64,000 nucleotides of DNA from an uncultured Endozoicomonas sp. (GCF_947495845.1 NZ_CANMAO010000013.1:1-64000), one strand, 5' to 3'. Shown: positions 1-9,479, counted from the first letter of the stretch. Made by a program: numbers and translations. The notes: generated by a model from the letters alone, not told the origin.

Positions 1-159
1 CTGAGTCTTGATTCAATTCAAAGGTGTGTAGCGATCAGTTGATTACAGAGGTTATGCACTTATGATACGAATTCAGGCAATAACAAAACGAACTAGCCTC
101 TATTCAGATAGGCCAGTTTTCATGATCTCAACAACACGTTAACAACGGATAAACAAATA

Positions 160-2043
160 ATGTCTTCTAATCAATCCTCCAACTTTATTCGCACAGGACT
201 GTCTGTGGCGGTTGCTGTGGCTGTGGCTGTAATGTCTTCTTCTGTCACGGCGCAGGAAGTACACAAACTGGAAAAGGTGATTGTGACTGCCACCAGAACA
301 GCGCAGACCGTTGATGAAACTTTGGCTCCGGTGACGGTGATTGATCGGGAAGAGATTGAGCGGATGCAAGCGGTAACTGTTGTCGAGTTATTGAATCAAG
401 CTGCTCCGGGAGTACAAGTTACATCTAATGGTGGGCCCGGGAGTAACTCGGGAGTTTACATTCGGGGTACAAAAACGGCTCAGACCCTCGTTCTTTTAAA
501 TGGTCAGAAAATTAATACCGCCAGTTCAGGCTCTGCTCCATTGGAGTTTATTGATCCGGGTCAGGTAGAGCGTATTGAGATAGTTCGAGGACCCAGGTCA
601 TCGCTTTATGGCGCTGATGCTGTTGGCGGTGTTATCAATATCATTACAAGAAAAGGAAGTGGAGCTCCCAAAGTGTCAGTCAAGGCAGGTGGTGGTAGTC
701 GAAAAACGGGTGAGTATGCCATTAATATTGGTGGTGAACGTAATGACGTTAGATTTAATCTTGGCGGACGTTTGCTTGAAACTCAGGGCTATGACCGTAC
801 CACAGAGGGCCAGGGAACTAATCAGGATGATGATGCCTACCGGAACAAGTCTCTCTCTGGAACTCTGTCAAAAGACTTTGATAACGGTATAGAAGGTGGA
901 GTGAACTTTACTTATTTTACAGGTAAGTCCGAATATGATGGATATGGTTCTTCAGACTACTTGGAGTCGCAGTTCTCTGAGAGAATGGTCAGTACTTACC
1001 TTTCAAAAAACATGACTGATGTATGGAGCGCCCGTATACAGGGAGGGTTTGTTAAAGATGAGCGTAAAGAGCTTGATCACGGTGCGAAAAAGAATTTTGC
1101 TGAAAATAAAAACTATTCCCTAAGTTGGTTGAATGATGTGGCTTGGGCAGATAATCAGTTGTTAACCGCTGGTATTGATTACAGTAAAGACAGGGTTGCG
1201 AGTGATGCTACCTATGTGGTTGATGATCGTGATAACAAGGCTGTATTCGCACAAAATCAAACATTTTTTGCTGGTAGTGATCTACAGTTGAGTGGTCGCT
1301 ACGATGACAATGAAGCTTTTGGTGGGCAATGGACTGGCGGCGCTGCCTGGGGAGTCGATCTGCCAGAGCAAATGAGGCTTATTGCGTCTTATGCTACAGC
1401 TTTTCGTGCACCAACCTTTGGAGACATGTACAGAGAGTCACTTGATTATTACTCAAGTATTCCAAACTTAAATCTTAAGGCAGAACACTCAAAAAATGCA
1501 GAGCTCGCATTAACTGGCCAAGTTGGCAATGCTGGTACTTGGTCGTTTAATGTTTACCAGAATAGTATGGACGATATGCTCTCTTCTGTAGAAGTTCGCC
1601 CCCGTACTTATCAGACGATTAATATCGATAAAGCTCGAATTCGTGGTGTCGAATTTGAATTTAGTACTCAAATAAAAAATATAAACGTTAGTGCAAACTT
1701 TACCTATCTGGATCCTGAAAATCGCTCCGGTAAGAATAAGGGTAAAAAGCTCCACTATAGAGCTCAAAAACTCGCTGCGCTTAATTTGGATAGAGACTTT
1801 GGGCGCTGGGTGATTGGTGGTACGTTAAAAGCTCAGGGTAAAATTTGGACTAACCCTGAAAATACCAAACAAATTCCTGGATACGGGACGTTTGACCTTA
1901 GGGCAATGGTGAAACTGTCAACCGACACCAAGATGCAATTCAAAGTTAATAATCTGTTTGATAAGAAGTATGAGCCTGTTACAGGTTATCAAGGAGAACC
2001 CCGCGGCGTATTCGCAACCATAATCTGGTCCCCAGAAATATAA
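160..2043 (+). CDS. btuB: TonB-dependent outer-membrane receptor, BtuB-like (cobalamin)
   Basis: A 627-residue TonB-dependent receptor. It has an N-terminal signal peptide with an alternating Ala-Val core (about residues 1-32), a TonB-box-like VIVTATR at about 41-47, a plug domain to about 165 (with VERIEIVRGPRSSLYG and GGVINIITRKG) and a C-terminal beta-barrel. BtuB proteins import vitamin B12 through the outer membrane using TonB energy; similarity across the plug and the compact barrel of about 450 residues fit BtuB. A PduO-type adenosyltransferase homologue 520 bp downstream supports a cobalamin role. I found no cobalamin riboswitch box in the 159 bp upstream. The protein ends in Ile rather than the usual aromatic residue. 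An iron- or heme-type receptor cannot be fully excluded. Confidence 0.75.
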   Translation: MSSNQSSNFIRTGLSVAVAVAVAVMSSSVTAQEVHKLEKVIVTATRTAQTVDETLAPVTVIDREEIERMQAVTVVELLNQAAPGVQVTSNGGPGSNSGVYIRGTKTAQTLVLLNGQKINTASSGSAPLEFIDPGQVERIEIVRGPRSSLYGADAVGGVINIITRKGSGAPKVSVKAGGGSRKTGEYAINIGGERNDVRFNLGGRLLETQGYDRTTEGQGTNQDDDAYRNKSLSGTLSKDFDNGIEGGVNFTYFTGKSEYDGYGSSDYLESQFSERMVSTYLSKNMTDVWSARIQGGFVKDERKELDHGAKKNFAENKNYSLSWLNDVAWADNQLLTAGIDYSKDRVASDATYVVDDRDNKAVFAQNQTFFAGSDLQLSGRYDDNEAFGGQWTGGAAWGVDLPEQMRLIASYATAFRAPTFGDMYRESLDYYSSIPNLNLKAEHSKNAELALTGQVGNAGTWSFNVYQNSMDDMLSSVEVRPRTYQTINIDKARIRGVEFEFSTQIKNINVSANFTYLDPENRSGKNKGKKLHYRAQKLAALNLDRDFGRWVIGGTLKAQGKIWTNPENTKQIPGYGTFDLRAMVKLSTDTKMQFKVNNLFDKKYEPVTGYQGEPRGVFATIIWSPEI

Positions 2044-2107
2044 TTCATCTGTACCAGCTAACTCGCCTCAGTCTCCTTCATAGGTTTGAGTGCAGTTAGC
2101 TTGTCTA

Positions 2108-2482
2108 TTAATTATATTCCTTAGCGTCGGCTATAAACATTTCCGCTAATGGGGTGATCAGCGAAGTCTTTATTGTCGGAGCTTTAATACACGTAATATC
2201 AGCATATTCTTCAGTATCTTCTGACTCTTCAGAAATGGTATCCAGAGAGCGGCTAACCTGCGCTTTAACGTTTTCTGCTACGGTGATTTTTTTCTCGGTC
2301 AGGCTTATATGGTGCAGGCGATCTTTAATAGGAAAACCGCCAAGTGTAAGGATTTTCATCTTTTGGCACTGTTCCAATGTGTTAAAGCGTTGTGACGGCT
2401 GATCACGACCTCCCTTCGTTTCAAGTGATTGAGGGTGGTTCTGAGCCCTTGTAGGGCAGTGTTGAAGCGTTGCTCTATCCAT
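2108..2482 (-). CDS. Small hypothetical protein, uncertain
   Basis: An open frame antisense to its neighbours that fills most of the 523-bp gap between the BtuB-like gene and the adenosyltransferase homologue. The last 83 residues, from an internal Met at 2359 (MKILTLGG), look protein-like, with an acidic stretch (SEESEDTEEYAD) and balanced codon use. The first 41 residues look less convincing, so the real start may be 2359. Neither start has a good ribosome-binding site. There is no recognisable domain, signal peptide or membrane segment. It may be real, a decayed gene or a chance frame; a shorter 82-codon frame on the other strand is less convincing. Confidence 0.35.
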   Translation of the reverse strand: MDRATLQHCPTRAQNHPQSLETKGGRDQPSQRFNTLEQCQKMKILTLGGFPIKDRLHHISLTEKKITVAENVKAQVSRSLDTISEESEDTEEYADITCIKAPTIKTSLITPLAEMFIADAKEYN

Positions 2483-2566
2483 TCAACTCAAACGTATATT
2501 TTTATCGGGAAAAGAAAACTAGACAGGCCGATAGAGAAAAAGTTTCTGGAAAAGAGGTTTTAATGT

Positions 2567-3130
2567 ATGGCATTGAAATATTCCGGCGATATTAGGGAGC
2601 TTTGCTACCCCTTTATCTACGAAGAATCTCCCCTGTGCGACTACGAAATCATCACCGATGAGCTCTGTGCCACGCTAGGTGGTGTGATTTCTGAGCTGGA
2701 GAATGATGAGCGTTTTGCAGATATTTACGATTTTCTGGATAAACTGCAACCCAGAATCTTCCATATGAACGGCTCCATCCGGGGTAAACAGGCCATTTTT
2801 GAAGAGCAAATACAATGGTTAGCGGAGCATTTTGATCATTATCAGAAAGAGATTGCCGGTCAGTTAAATGGCTTTGTTCTGCCTAGAGGTGGGCGCCCTG
2901 TGCAGCTATTGCACAGCTGTCGTTCATTATCCAAAAAGGCGGTACGTGCGTTGGTCAATGTCGACAAACACGGTATTAAAGTTCCTGATGAGCTTCATCG
3001 GTTTGGCAACATGCTGTGCAATTTGTTCTTCCGCTTGACCGTGGTGATCAATCGGCGACTGGGTGTTGTTGAGCCTGAATATGAGAGCCTAAGCTATATT
3101 CTCAAGCCACCTTCGAAGAAAACGACGTAG
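2567..3130 (+). CDS. Divergent PduO-type cob(I)alamin adenosyltransferase homologue
   Basis: A 187-residue protein that aligns along its length with PduO/MMAB adenosyltransferases, which transfer adenosyl from ATP to cob(I)alamin. Visible landmarks are a degenerate N-terminal loop (KYSGDIREL, residues 4-12), ITDEL (29-33, the VDEL position), GSIRGKQ (69-75), FVLPRGG (103-109, family FILPxGG) and HSCRSLSKKAVR (116-127, family HxxRxxxRRAER). Several normally conserved residues differ: the Glu of RRAER is Val, and the later NRLSD motif reads NMLCN (148-152), replacing both Arg and Asp. It may have lost canonical activity. Its position next to a BtuB-like receptor supports a cobalamin link. Hairpins at 3131-3197 follow the stop. 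Confidence 0.6.
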   Translation: MALKYSGDIRELCYPFIYEESPLCDYEIITDELCATLGGVISELENDERFADIYDFLDKLQPRIFHMNGSIRGKQAIFEEQIQWLAEHFDHYQKEIAGQLNGFVLPRGGRPVQLLHSCRSLSKKAVRALVNVDKHGIKVPDELHRFGNMLCNLFFRLTVVINRRLGVVEPEYESLSYILKPPSKKTT

Positions 3131-3197
3131 GTCGGTAACCCGAAAGGGTTGCCGACATTGGTATGGGGAAGTCGGTAAGTCTTTTAGGATTACCGAC
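3131..3197. repeat. Two GTCGGTAA-type hairpins between convergent genes
   Basis: Two palindromes in tandem. At 3131-3156, GTCGGTAACCC pairs with GGGTTGCCGAC across a GAAA loop. At 3171-3197, GTCGGTAA pairs with TTACCGAC. A third member lies at 33698-33724 after hslU. They separate the convergent adenosyltransferase and RND genes and may act as a bidirectional transcription barrier, although no T-tract follows. They look like a small family of repeated palindromes. Confidence 0.6.
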
Positions 3198-3207
3198 CTT
3201 CGAAATA

Positions 3208-6200
3208 TCAGTGATTACCAATCTTCCGGTAGTTAAAGCCTTTGAAACTGATTTTGTAGAGTAGTGAATAAATCACAGGCAAGACAATCAGCGTCAGTAC
3301 GGTAGCAAAACCAAGACCAAAGATAATGGTCACCGCCATAGACTTGAAGAACGCATCAAACAACAGTGGAATCATACCCAGCATTGTTGTCAACGCAGCC
3401 ATGCATACCGGACGTAAACGACTGACAGACGCATGAAAAATCGCTTCGTGCTCTTCCCAGCCTTCTTCCAGCTCCAGTTTGATCTGTTCTACCAAAACAA
3501 TGCCGTTTTTAATCAACATTCCGGATAGGCTAAGAAGCCCCAGTAATCCCATAAAGCTGAACGGTGTGTTCAACACCAGTAAGCCGGCAACGACACCAAT
3601 GAGCGCAAGAGGTACCGTGCACCAGATAGCCAACGGCTGTCGTACGGTGTTGAACAGGAATATAGTGATCAGGAACATCGCCAGATAACCCATGGGTATG
3701 GATTTGAACACCGCACTCTGGGCATCGCTGGACAGTTCGTAAGCACCACCCCATTCAAGGGTGTAACCTTCTGGTAATGGAATTGCTTCGATTTTTGAGC
3801 GTACCTTCTTAAACACACTGTCGGTGGTTTCATCGCTCAGCATGATCGGGTCCGCCATCACAGATAGCATACGTTTACGATCACGACGGATAATCAGCGG
3901 GTTTTCCCACTCGGTATCAAAGCTGGAAATGGCTTGAGTGATTGGCACAAAGCTTTGATGATCCGCACTCCAGACTTGCAAGTCAGTAATACTGTCGGCA
4001 TTCAGTCGTTCAGTTTCCGGAGCCTGAACCACTAGTGGCATCAGCTGACTGCCCTCCCGATAAACGCCGACCTGACGACCACTGAAATTGACCAACAGCG
4101 CATCATCAAGCGCCTGTTTGGAAATACCACTGCGACGTGCACTGGCTTCATCAATATGTGGACGAACAAGGCTCACCTGATTACGCCACCCATGTCGTAC
4201 ATGTACGGCGGTGGGTTCATTGTTCAGTATTGTTGCCGCCTGCATAGCCAGAGATCTTAGTACTTTAGGATCTTCACCATAAAAGCGTGCTTCAATTTCT
4301 GCGGGCGCCGCCGGGCCGTTTTGCATCAGCTTAATGCGGTATTCCACATCGCCGTACTGTTCTTTGAGAATGCTTTCCATGGGAGGGATCAGTGCATCAA
4401 TCGTCTCCAAATCTTTCGCTTCGATGATCAGCTGACCATAACTGGTGTATTGCTTTTCTGGCTGATAAGGAAGAATAAAGCGTTGAGCGCCCATGCCCAT
4501 GACGGACGTGACATTTTTCACTCCGGGCATGGTGAGTACTTGTTTCTCAAAGGTTGCCAACTCCGCTGCAGTTGCCCGGATATCACTGCCTTCCGGCATC
4601 CAGAAATCCACAAAGAAGATCGGCGTGTTGGATGGCGGGAAAAACACGTTTTTCACAGAACCAAAACCGACAATCGCAATCACCAGCGCCAGCAACGTCA
4701 GGCCGATGGTGGCTGGGCGATGTTTCAAAGCAAAGTTCAGCAGCTGTTTGTACAGGGTAAACAAGGCGCCTTGATAAGGATCAACAACCGGTGCATGTTC
4801 GTCCTCTGTCGCATTTTCATAACCCTTAAATAAAATGTTACAGAAGAAAGGTGTCAGGGTAATGGCCGTAACCCAGCTCAGCATCAGAGAAATTAAGAGC
4901 ACCTGAAACAGAGAGAGACAGAACTCACCGGTGGAGTCATCAGACAACCCGATGGGAGCAAAGGCCATAATGGCAATGACGGTGGCGCCCAACAGCGGCC
5001 ACTGGTTCAGTTGCACTACGCGCTTGGCCGCTTGCATCCGGGTCATACCCCGTTGCAGGCCAACCTGAATGCCCTCGGTAATCACAATGGCGTTATCAAC
5101 CAGCATACCAAGAGCGATAATCAGTGCGCCCAGCGAGATTAACTGTAAATCAATACCCAGTGCCTTCATCACAATAAAGGTGCCGGAGATGGTCAGTAGC
5201 AACACGGCGCCCATCAATAGACCAGCGCGAACACCCATGGCCAGTAGCAGCACCACGATGACAATGACGATGGCTTCTACCAGGTTGATCAGAAACCCGT
5301 TAACGGATTCGGATACGGTAGCCGGTTGGTCGTACACTGTCGTTAGTTCAATGCCCAGAGGTTGTTCAGAGGTCAGTTCGTTGAGGCGTTGTCTAACGCT
5401 TTCACCAACATCCACAACATTGACCCCGGAGCCAAAGGAAATCCCCAGAGACAGCGCTGGTTTGCCGTTGGAGGTGTACATGCTGTCCGGCGTGTCGTCA
5501 TAGTCACGGCGTACAGTGGAAATATCACCCAGACGAACCAATTGCGAGCTGCCGGGCGGACTAATAATCAGCTGTTCAAGCTCTTTTACATGGTTAAATT
5601 CACCGGTAGGGTGAATGCGAATAGAGCGACCTTCAACCAGCATATTGCCGGCATTAGACACCACATTCTGATTTTGAATCAGGGAGAAAATCCAGGCAGG
5701 GTCGATGCCCAGGCTGGCCAGTTTCGCCTGAGACATTTCAACGACAACTTCTTCTTGTCGTATACCTGCGATGGTGACTTTTTTAACACCGTCTATCAGC
5801 ACCAGTTCACGCCTGAGATAGTCAGCGTAGTTTTCCAGGTCTCTCGGGGTATAGCCATCACCGGTAATGTTGAACAGCATGCCGTAAACATCGCTGAAAT
5901 CATCAACGACAACGGACGGATAAACACCCGGTGGCATACCGCCCTGGGCATCATTGATTTTTCGACGTACTTCGTCCCAGATCTGAGGTAGTTCATCAGA
6001 AGGGTACTGTTCTTTCATTTCCACCATGATCTGGGAGCGACCATTGCTGCTGATGGAGTCAATGTTTTTCACATACTCCAACTGTTGAATGGCTTCTTCC
6101 AGTGGCAGAGTGACTTCTTCTTCTACCTGTTCCGGTGATGCGCCCGGATAGTGAGTGATAACCATCGCCTGTTTGATGGTGAACTCAGGAAATTCCAGCT

Positions 6201-6300
6201 GACCAAGCCCAAAAAAGGAGATACCGCCTCCGACCAGTAGGATGGCTACAAACATCCAGCTGATCACACGATGGGATATGGAATACTCAGCAATATTCAT
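3208..6300 (-). CDS. RND efflux pump inner-membrane permease (AcrB/HAE1-like)
   Basis: A 1030-residue resistance-nodulation-division transporter of typical length. The first membrane helix lies near residues 10-32, followed by a large periplasmic porter loop, a helix cluster near 335-480, a second porter loop and C-terminal helices. The proton-relay region of TM4 reads GMLVDNAIV, with D402-N403 where AcrB has Asp407-Asp408; the TM10 Lys is retained (LIKNGIVLVE). The D/N form is shared by other pumps of the TriC/VexK-like branch, so it need not mean loss of function. It starts 3 bp after the adaptor gene's stop and forms an operon with the adaptor and tetR. Substrates (drugs, detergents, bile-like compounds or host metabolites) cannot be read from the sequence. 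No outer-membrane factor gene lies nearby. Confidence 0.9.
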   Translation of the reverse strand: MNIAEYSISHRVISWMFVAILLVGGGISFFGLGQLEFPEFTIKQAMVITHYPGASPEQVEEEVTLPLEEAIQQLEYVKNIDSISSNGRSQIMVEMKEQYPSDELPQIWDEVRRKINDAQGGMPPGVYPSVVVDDFSDVYGMLFNITGDGYTPRDLENYADYLRRELVLIDGVKKVTIAGIRQEEVVVEMSQAKLASLGIDPAWIFSLIQNQNVVSNAGNMLVEGRSIRIHPTGEFNHVKELEQLIISPPGSSQLVRLGDISTVRRDYDDTPDSMYTSNGKPALSLGISFGSGVNVVDVGESVRQRLNELTSEQPLGIELTTVYDQPATVSESVNGFLINLVEAIVIVIVVLLLAMGVRAGLLMGAVLLLTISGTFIVMKALGIDLQLISLGALIIALGMLVDNAIVITEGIQVGLQRGMTRMQAAKRVVQLNQWPLLGATVIAIMAFAPIGLSDDSTGEFCLSLFQVLLISLMLSWVTAITLTPFFCNILFKGYENATEDEHAPVVDPYQGALFTLYKQLLNFALKHRPATIGLTLLALVIAIVGFGSVKNVFFPPSNTPIFFVDFWMPEGSDIRATAAELATFEKQVLTMPGVKNVTSVMGMGAQRFILPYQPEKQYTSYGQLIIEAKDLETIDALIPPMESILKEQYGDVEYRIKLMQNGPAAPAEIEARFYGEDPKVLRSLAMQAATILNNEPTAVHVRHGWRNQVSLVRPHIDEASARRSGISKQALDDALLVNFSGRQVGVYREGSQLMPLVVQAPETERLNADSITDLQVWSADHQSFVPITQAISSFDTEWENPLIIRRDRKRMLSVMADPIMLSDETTDSVFKKVRSKIEAIPLPEGYTLEWGGAYELSSDAQSAVFKSIPMGYLAMFLITIFLFNTVRQPLAIWCTVPLALIGVVAGLLVLNTPFSFMGLLGLLSLSGMLIKNGIVLVEQIKLELEEGWEEHEAIFHASVSRLRPVCMAALTTMLGMIPLLFDAFFKSMAVTIIFGLGFATVLTLIVLPVIYSLLYKISFKGFNYRKIGNH

Positions 6301-6303
6301 GGA

Positions 6304-7413
6304 TTACAGTCCCCGCTCTTTTTTCAGGGGCTTAACTTTCATACCACTGTGCAGCTGGCTGAGCCCGGCAGTGACAATAAGGTCTTCTGGGCTGAGGCCT
6401 GCGGTGATTTGTACACCGGCCTGAGTGATGCGGCCAACAGTGACATCAACCGGTGTGATGGTTTGTGTTGACGGATCAAACTTCCAGACCACGGTCTTAT
6501 TGTCGGCGTCGTTTTTACCCACCGCGGAAACGGGGACAACCACATAACCTGGTGCGCTGTCTGTGTCCATGATTTGAGCAAGATCAATGATGATCGTGGC
6601 GGTCATGCCGGGCAGGATGTTCAGGTTAGCCGGGGCTGCACGGGTGAAGATGACTTCGTAACTCTGGGAGCCAGGAGAAACCCGCGTCGCATATTCTTTA
6701 TAACTGACTGGAAACTCCTGCCCGGGAGCGCCAGGGAATGTGGCTACCGGCTGGTAGTTTGAATCGACGGAATCTTTATTAACATGGGAAACAATGCTTT
6801 CCGGGATTTGAATGCTGATGTCGAGACTGTCGTTGCTTTGCATAACCAATACCGGTTGCTGAGCCTGCACTTGCTGGTGAGCTTCAGCTACGGTTTGTGC
6901 CACACGACCACTGAATGGCGCACGCAGTGTCGTATAATCCAGTTTGTCACGGCTTAGCTTGAGAGCCGCTTCGGCGGATTTCAGTTTGGCGCTGGCGGTA
7001 TCGTAACTGGACTGGGATATGACTTTTTTCGTCAGCAGTGATTTTGCGCGATCAAACTCCGCTTTCGCCAGCTCAAAGTTGGCCTGACGATCCTGAAGTT
7101 CATTGCGAATGTCGCGATCATCCAGATAAGCAAGTATCTGACCTTTAGACACGTCGTCACCTTGCTTGACCACCATTTTGGAAATTTGGCCTGGAATTCG
7201 GAAGGAGATTTCGGCTTCTTCCGTCGCCGTCACTTTGCCGGGGAAATATCGAAGCTGTTGCTGGATCGGATCGGTGACTTCAAACAGTTTAACCGGGCGT
7301 ACGACGGCTTCTTGTGCAACGAGTTCATCGTCATTGCAGCCCTGGAGTAGCGCAGTGGCCAATACCAGAAAAAGCGTAATGGATGCTTTACCAGCAGATG
7401 AGGGGAGGTTCAT
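6304..7413 (-). CDS. RND efflux periplasmic adaptor (membrane fusion protein)
   Basis: A 369-residue HlyD/AcrA-type adaptor that bridges the RND permease and an outer-membrane channel. The N-terminus is a probable lipoprotein signal (hydrophobic LFLVLATALLQGC, Cys near residue 26). The lipoyl halves (VVKQGDDVSKGQILAYLDDRD and TTLRAPFSGRVAQ) flank an alpha-helical hairpin at about residues 100-155, followed by beta-barrel and membrane-proximal domains. It lies 49 bp downstream of the TetR gene and 3 bp upstream of the permease, so the three are probably co-transcribed. Confidence 0.9.
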   Translation of the reverse strand: MNLPSSAGKASITLFLVLATALLQGCNDDELVAQEAVVRPVKLFEVTDPIQQQLRYFPGKVTATEEAEISFRIPGQISKMVVKQGDDVSKGQILAYLDDRDIRNELQDRQANFELAKAEFDRAKSLLTKKVISQSSYDTASAKLKSAEAALKLSRDKLDYTTLRAPFSGRVAQTVAEAHQQVQAQQPVLVMQSNDSLDISIQIPESIVSHVNKDSVDSNYQPVATFPGAPGQEFPVSYKEYATRVSPGSQSYEVIFTRAAPANLNILPGMTATIIIDLAQIMDTDSAPGYVVVPVSAVGKNDADNKTVVWKFDPSTQTITPVDVTVGRITQAGVQITAGLSPEDLIVTAGLSQLHSGMKVKPLKKERGL

Positions 7414-7462
7414 CTAATGTCAATTCCTTAAGTATCTATTAATAAGTGTCTATTAATCATTG

Positions 7463-8176
7463 CTAATGAATAAGTTCGGAAATCATCGTTTCCGCCTGAG
7501 CTTTACAGCTGGCGACTAACGCGGGGGAGAATTCCAGGGTCCAGCCCCAGCCTCGAAGGTACTTTTCAAGATTGATGGCGAGCAGATTCAAGCCACGATC
7601 CTTGTGAAAAGAAGGCTGTTTCAGGCCAAAGCCTGAAAGACTGATTCGGTACAATCCTTCACTCATGCTCCAGAGACCCATGAGGATGTCTGTAATCGTG
7701 CCATCGTGCTTTGATGTCATCAGACTTGGATTGTCGGGTAATAGTTCCACAATGAGTGCTTCTACTTTTTGGGCCACGCAATGGCAGATGTCGTTTAATA
7801 CCTGGGCTCGTTTCTCTGAAGCTCTTGTCCAGATATCCGGGTTCATGGCTAATTGGCGAAGGAAGAAGTAGTGAGGGTCTCTGGCATCACTGAGCCAATT
7901 GGCAATAATCACCGTTAACAAGCGCTCTGTCGGTGCCATGGTGGACGTCAGTATTTTCTGAAACGTGGCCTCTACTTGCCCAGCCACCGAGGTGGCGCAG
8001 CCCAGTAGCAAATCTTCCTTGCTGGAAAAGTGAGAGTACACCGTGCCCATGGAATACTGTGCATGTTTTGCTACTTCCGACATTTTCAGCTCCATAAACC
8101 CTTTTTGCTTCAGCAGCTCGAGAGTGGATTGAATGATGTCGGATTCACGCTGAGCCCGTTTGTCGGATGCAGCCAT
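7463..8176 (-). CDS. TetR/AcrR-family transcriptional regulator of the RND operon
   Basis: A TetR repressor of about 237 residues. An N-terminal helix-turn-helix (about 10-55, MSEVAKHAQYSMGTVYSHF) is followed by a ligand-binding helical domain. I chose the Met at 8176 (MAASDKRAQRE) because family members begin just before this helix; the frame continues upstream to 8326, but that extension is not protein-like and runs through the operator-like repeats. It is the first gene of a leftward operon with the adaptor and permease, so it probably represses its own efflux operon. The 11-bp-phased TCGAA array at 8220-8258, just upstream, is the obvious candidate operator. Confidence 0.85.
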   Translation of the reverse strand: MAASDKRAQRESDIIQSTLELLKQKGFMELKMSEVAKHAQYSMGTVYSHFSSKEDLLLGCATSVAGQVEATFQKILTSTMAPTERLLTVIIANWLSDARDPHYFFLRQLAMNPDIWTRASEKRAQVLNDICHCVAQKVEALIVELLPDNPSLMTSKHDGTITDILMGLWSMSEGLYRISLSGFGLKQPSFHKDRGLNLLAINLEKYLRGWGWTLEFSPALVASCKAQAETMISELIH

Positions 8177-8219
8177 GATGAGGTACCGGTAATTGTCAGT
8201 GGGCAAGAATAAAACGTTT

Positions 8220-8258
8220 TCGAACGATAGTCGAACAGTAGTCGAATAATATTCGAAT
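8220..8258. promoter_or_regulatory. Four TCGAA half-sites phased at exactly 11 bp, putative TetR operator
   Basis: TCGAAC or TCGAAT begins at 8220, 8231, 8242 and 8253, one per 11 bp. The last two also form the palindrome TCGAATA-A-TATTCGA (8242-8256), and TTCGAA at 8219-8224 is self-complementary. The array lies 44 bp upstream of the TetR start codon, between the leftward efflux operon and the rightward CNNM gene. The phasing would put successive sites on the same helical face. Binding by this TetR is inference. Confidence 0.6.
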
Positions 8259-8383
8259 TTAGTTTTCCATTCTGGATTGGAGTATGGGATTTCGTATAAA
8301 TAAAGCAGAAAAACAGCCGAAAACAATAACTTGCCCCTTTTTTCTGGTCAGCCTGGTTGATTGTTGTTTTTCTGGAGGAATAG

Positions 8384-9331
8384 ATGTTGCTTGTCGTGGT
8401 TTATGCCTGCTGTATCGTTTTGATTACCTCTTTTTTATCCTTGTTGGAATCTTCAATTGTCGCGATCAATGAGCTTAGATTGGTCACCATCCTGCATCGG
8501 CGGCCAGAACGAAAAGAGACGCTTCAGAAAGTCTTCCGGAAGAAGCGGGAGCACTTATCGTCCATTGTTTTGTTAAGTACCATGGTTAGCATTTCTGGCA
8601 GTACCTTTCTTGGGGCGCTGGCAGCAAAGGAGTTTGACGATTTATGGCTGGCTGCGTTCACGGCGATTCTGGCTTATGTGATGATGGTGTTTGCCAAGGT
8701 GCTGCCCAAACTGATTGCTGTGCAGGTGGCTGACCGGGTGCTTGTGCGGTGGTGTGGGCTGATTCACTGGATTTATCTTCTGACGAGGCCTGTTCTACAG
8801 CTGGCGCTGGTTTGGTTGCATGTGTTGCCAACACCCACCGCTGTGGTTCGAAGTGGCGATGAGTTGCAGAGTATCATCCGTCATTACAACAAAAAGGGGT
8901 TGATTGGTAAGCGGCAGCGAAAGCTGGCGGAGGCGGTATTGTCTTCCCATCAACGAAAGTTGGAAGAGCTGATAGAAAAGCCCTTTACTCCGAATGTGTG
9001 TTTACCATTTGATGCCTCGGTGGCGGCCATTCGAGAGGTGTTACAATCTTCACCCTGTAAGCGTTATATCGTGCTTAAAGAAGATCAGCCGGCGGGTATT
9101 GTTCTGTACCGTCATCTGGCTCGATGTCTGGTGAATAATGAGGGGGAGGTAGTCGTTGGCTCTCTGGTGAGAGATGCTATCAGCTTAAGCCCGGAAACCT
9201 CGCTCCATGAGGCTATGAAGGTTTTGCAAAAAAGCCGTGTCTCCATGATCTTACTCTCCGGGGACTCGGTGGAAAAAACACGCATTATTACGGCCAAGAT
9301 GCTGTATCAGGCTTTATTGCGTTACGGTTAA
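8384..9331 (+). CDS. CNNM (DUF21) transmembrane plus CBS-pair protein, CorB/HlyC-like
   Basis: A 315-residue membrane protein. Three or four hydrophobic helices in the first 150 residues form a CNNM/DUF21 domain (SLLESSIVAIN and the FAKVLPKLIAVQVAD region, corresponding to the family's EIxPK segment). A cytoplasmic CBS pair follows at about 195-310. Relatives (CorB, CorC, MpfA) take part in Mg2+ or Co2+ efflux and are often misnamed hemolysins. The start at 8384 has a strong GGAGG at 8374-8378. The usual C-terminal CorC/HlyC domain is absent, so this is a short form. It diverges from the tetR-efflux operon and may share its operator region. Confidence 0.8.
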   Translation: MLLVVVYACCIVLITSFLSLLESSIVAINELRLVTILHRRPERKETLQKVFRKKREHLSSIVLLSTMVSISGSTFLGALAAKEFDDLWLAAFTAILAYVMMVFAKVLPKLIAVQVADRVLVRWCGLIHWIYLLTRPVLQLALVWLHVLPTPTAVVRSGDELQSIIRHYNKKGLIGKRQRKLAEAVLSSHQRKLEELIEKPFTPNVCLPFDASVAAIREVLQSSPCKRYIVLKEDQPAGIVLYRHLARCLVNNEGEVVVGSLVRDAISLSPETSLHEAMKVLQKSRVSMILLSGDSVEKTRIITAKMLYQALLRYG

Positions 9332-9479
9332 AGGAGCTTGCTGATTTTCGTGCTGCCATTTGCAGGAGCAATAGACCTTTCATAAACCATTTTCTCTGCT
9401 CTCCACATTCAACGGGACACCGTGCCCCTTCCTGCGTATACTTTCGTGCGTTTAGTATTTCACGTATCGAACCCTTCCT

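Noticed and set aside
1-159. Possible cobalamin riboswitch before the BtuB-like gene
   Set aside because: I searched by eye for a B12-box-like GCCACTG and a structured leader; neither is present in the 159 bp available. The window may cut off a longer leader.
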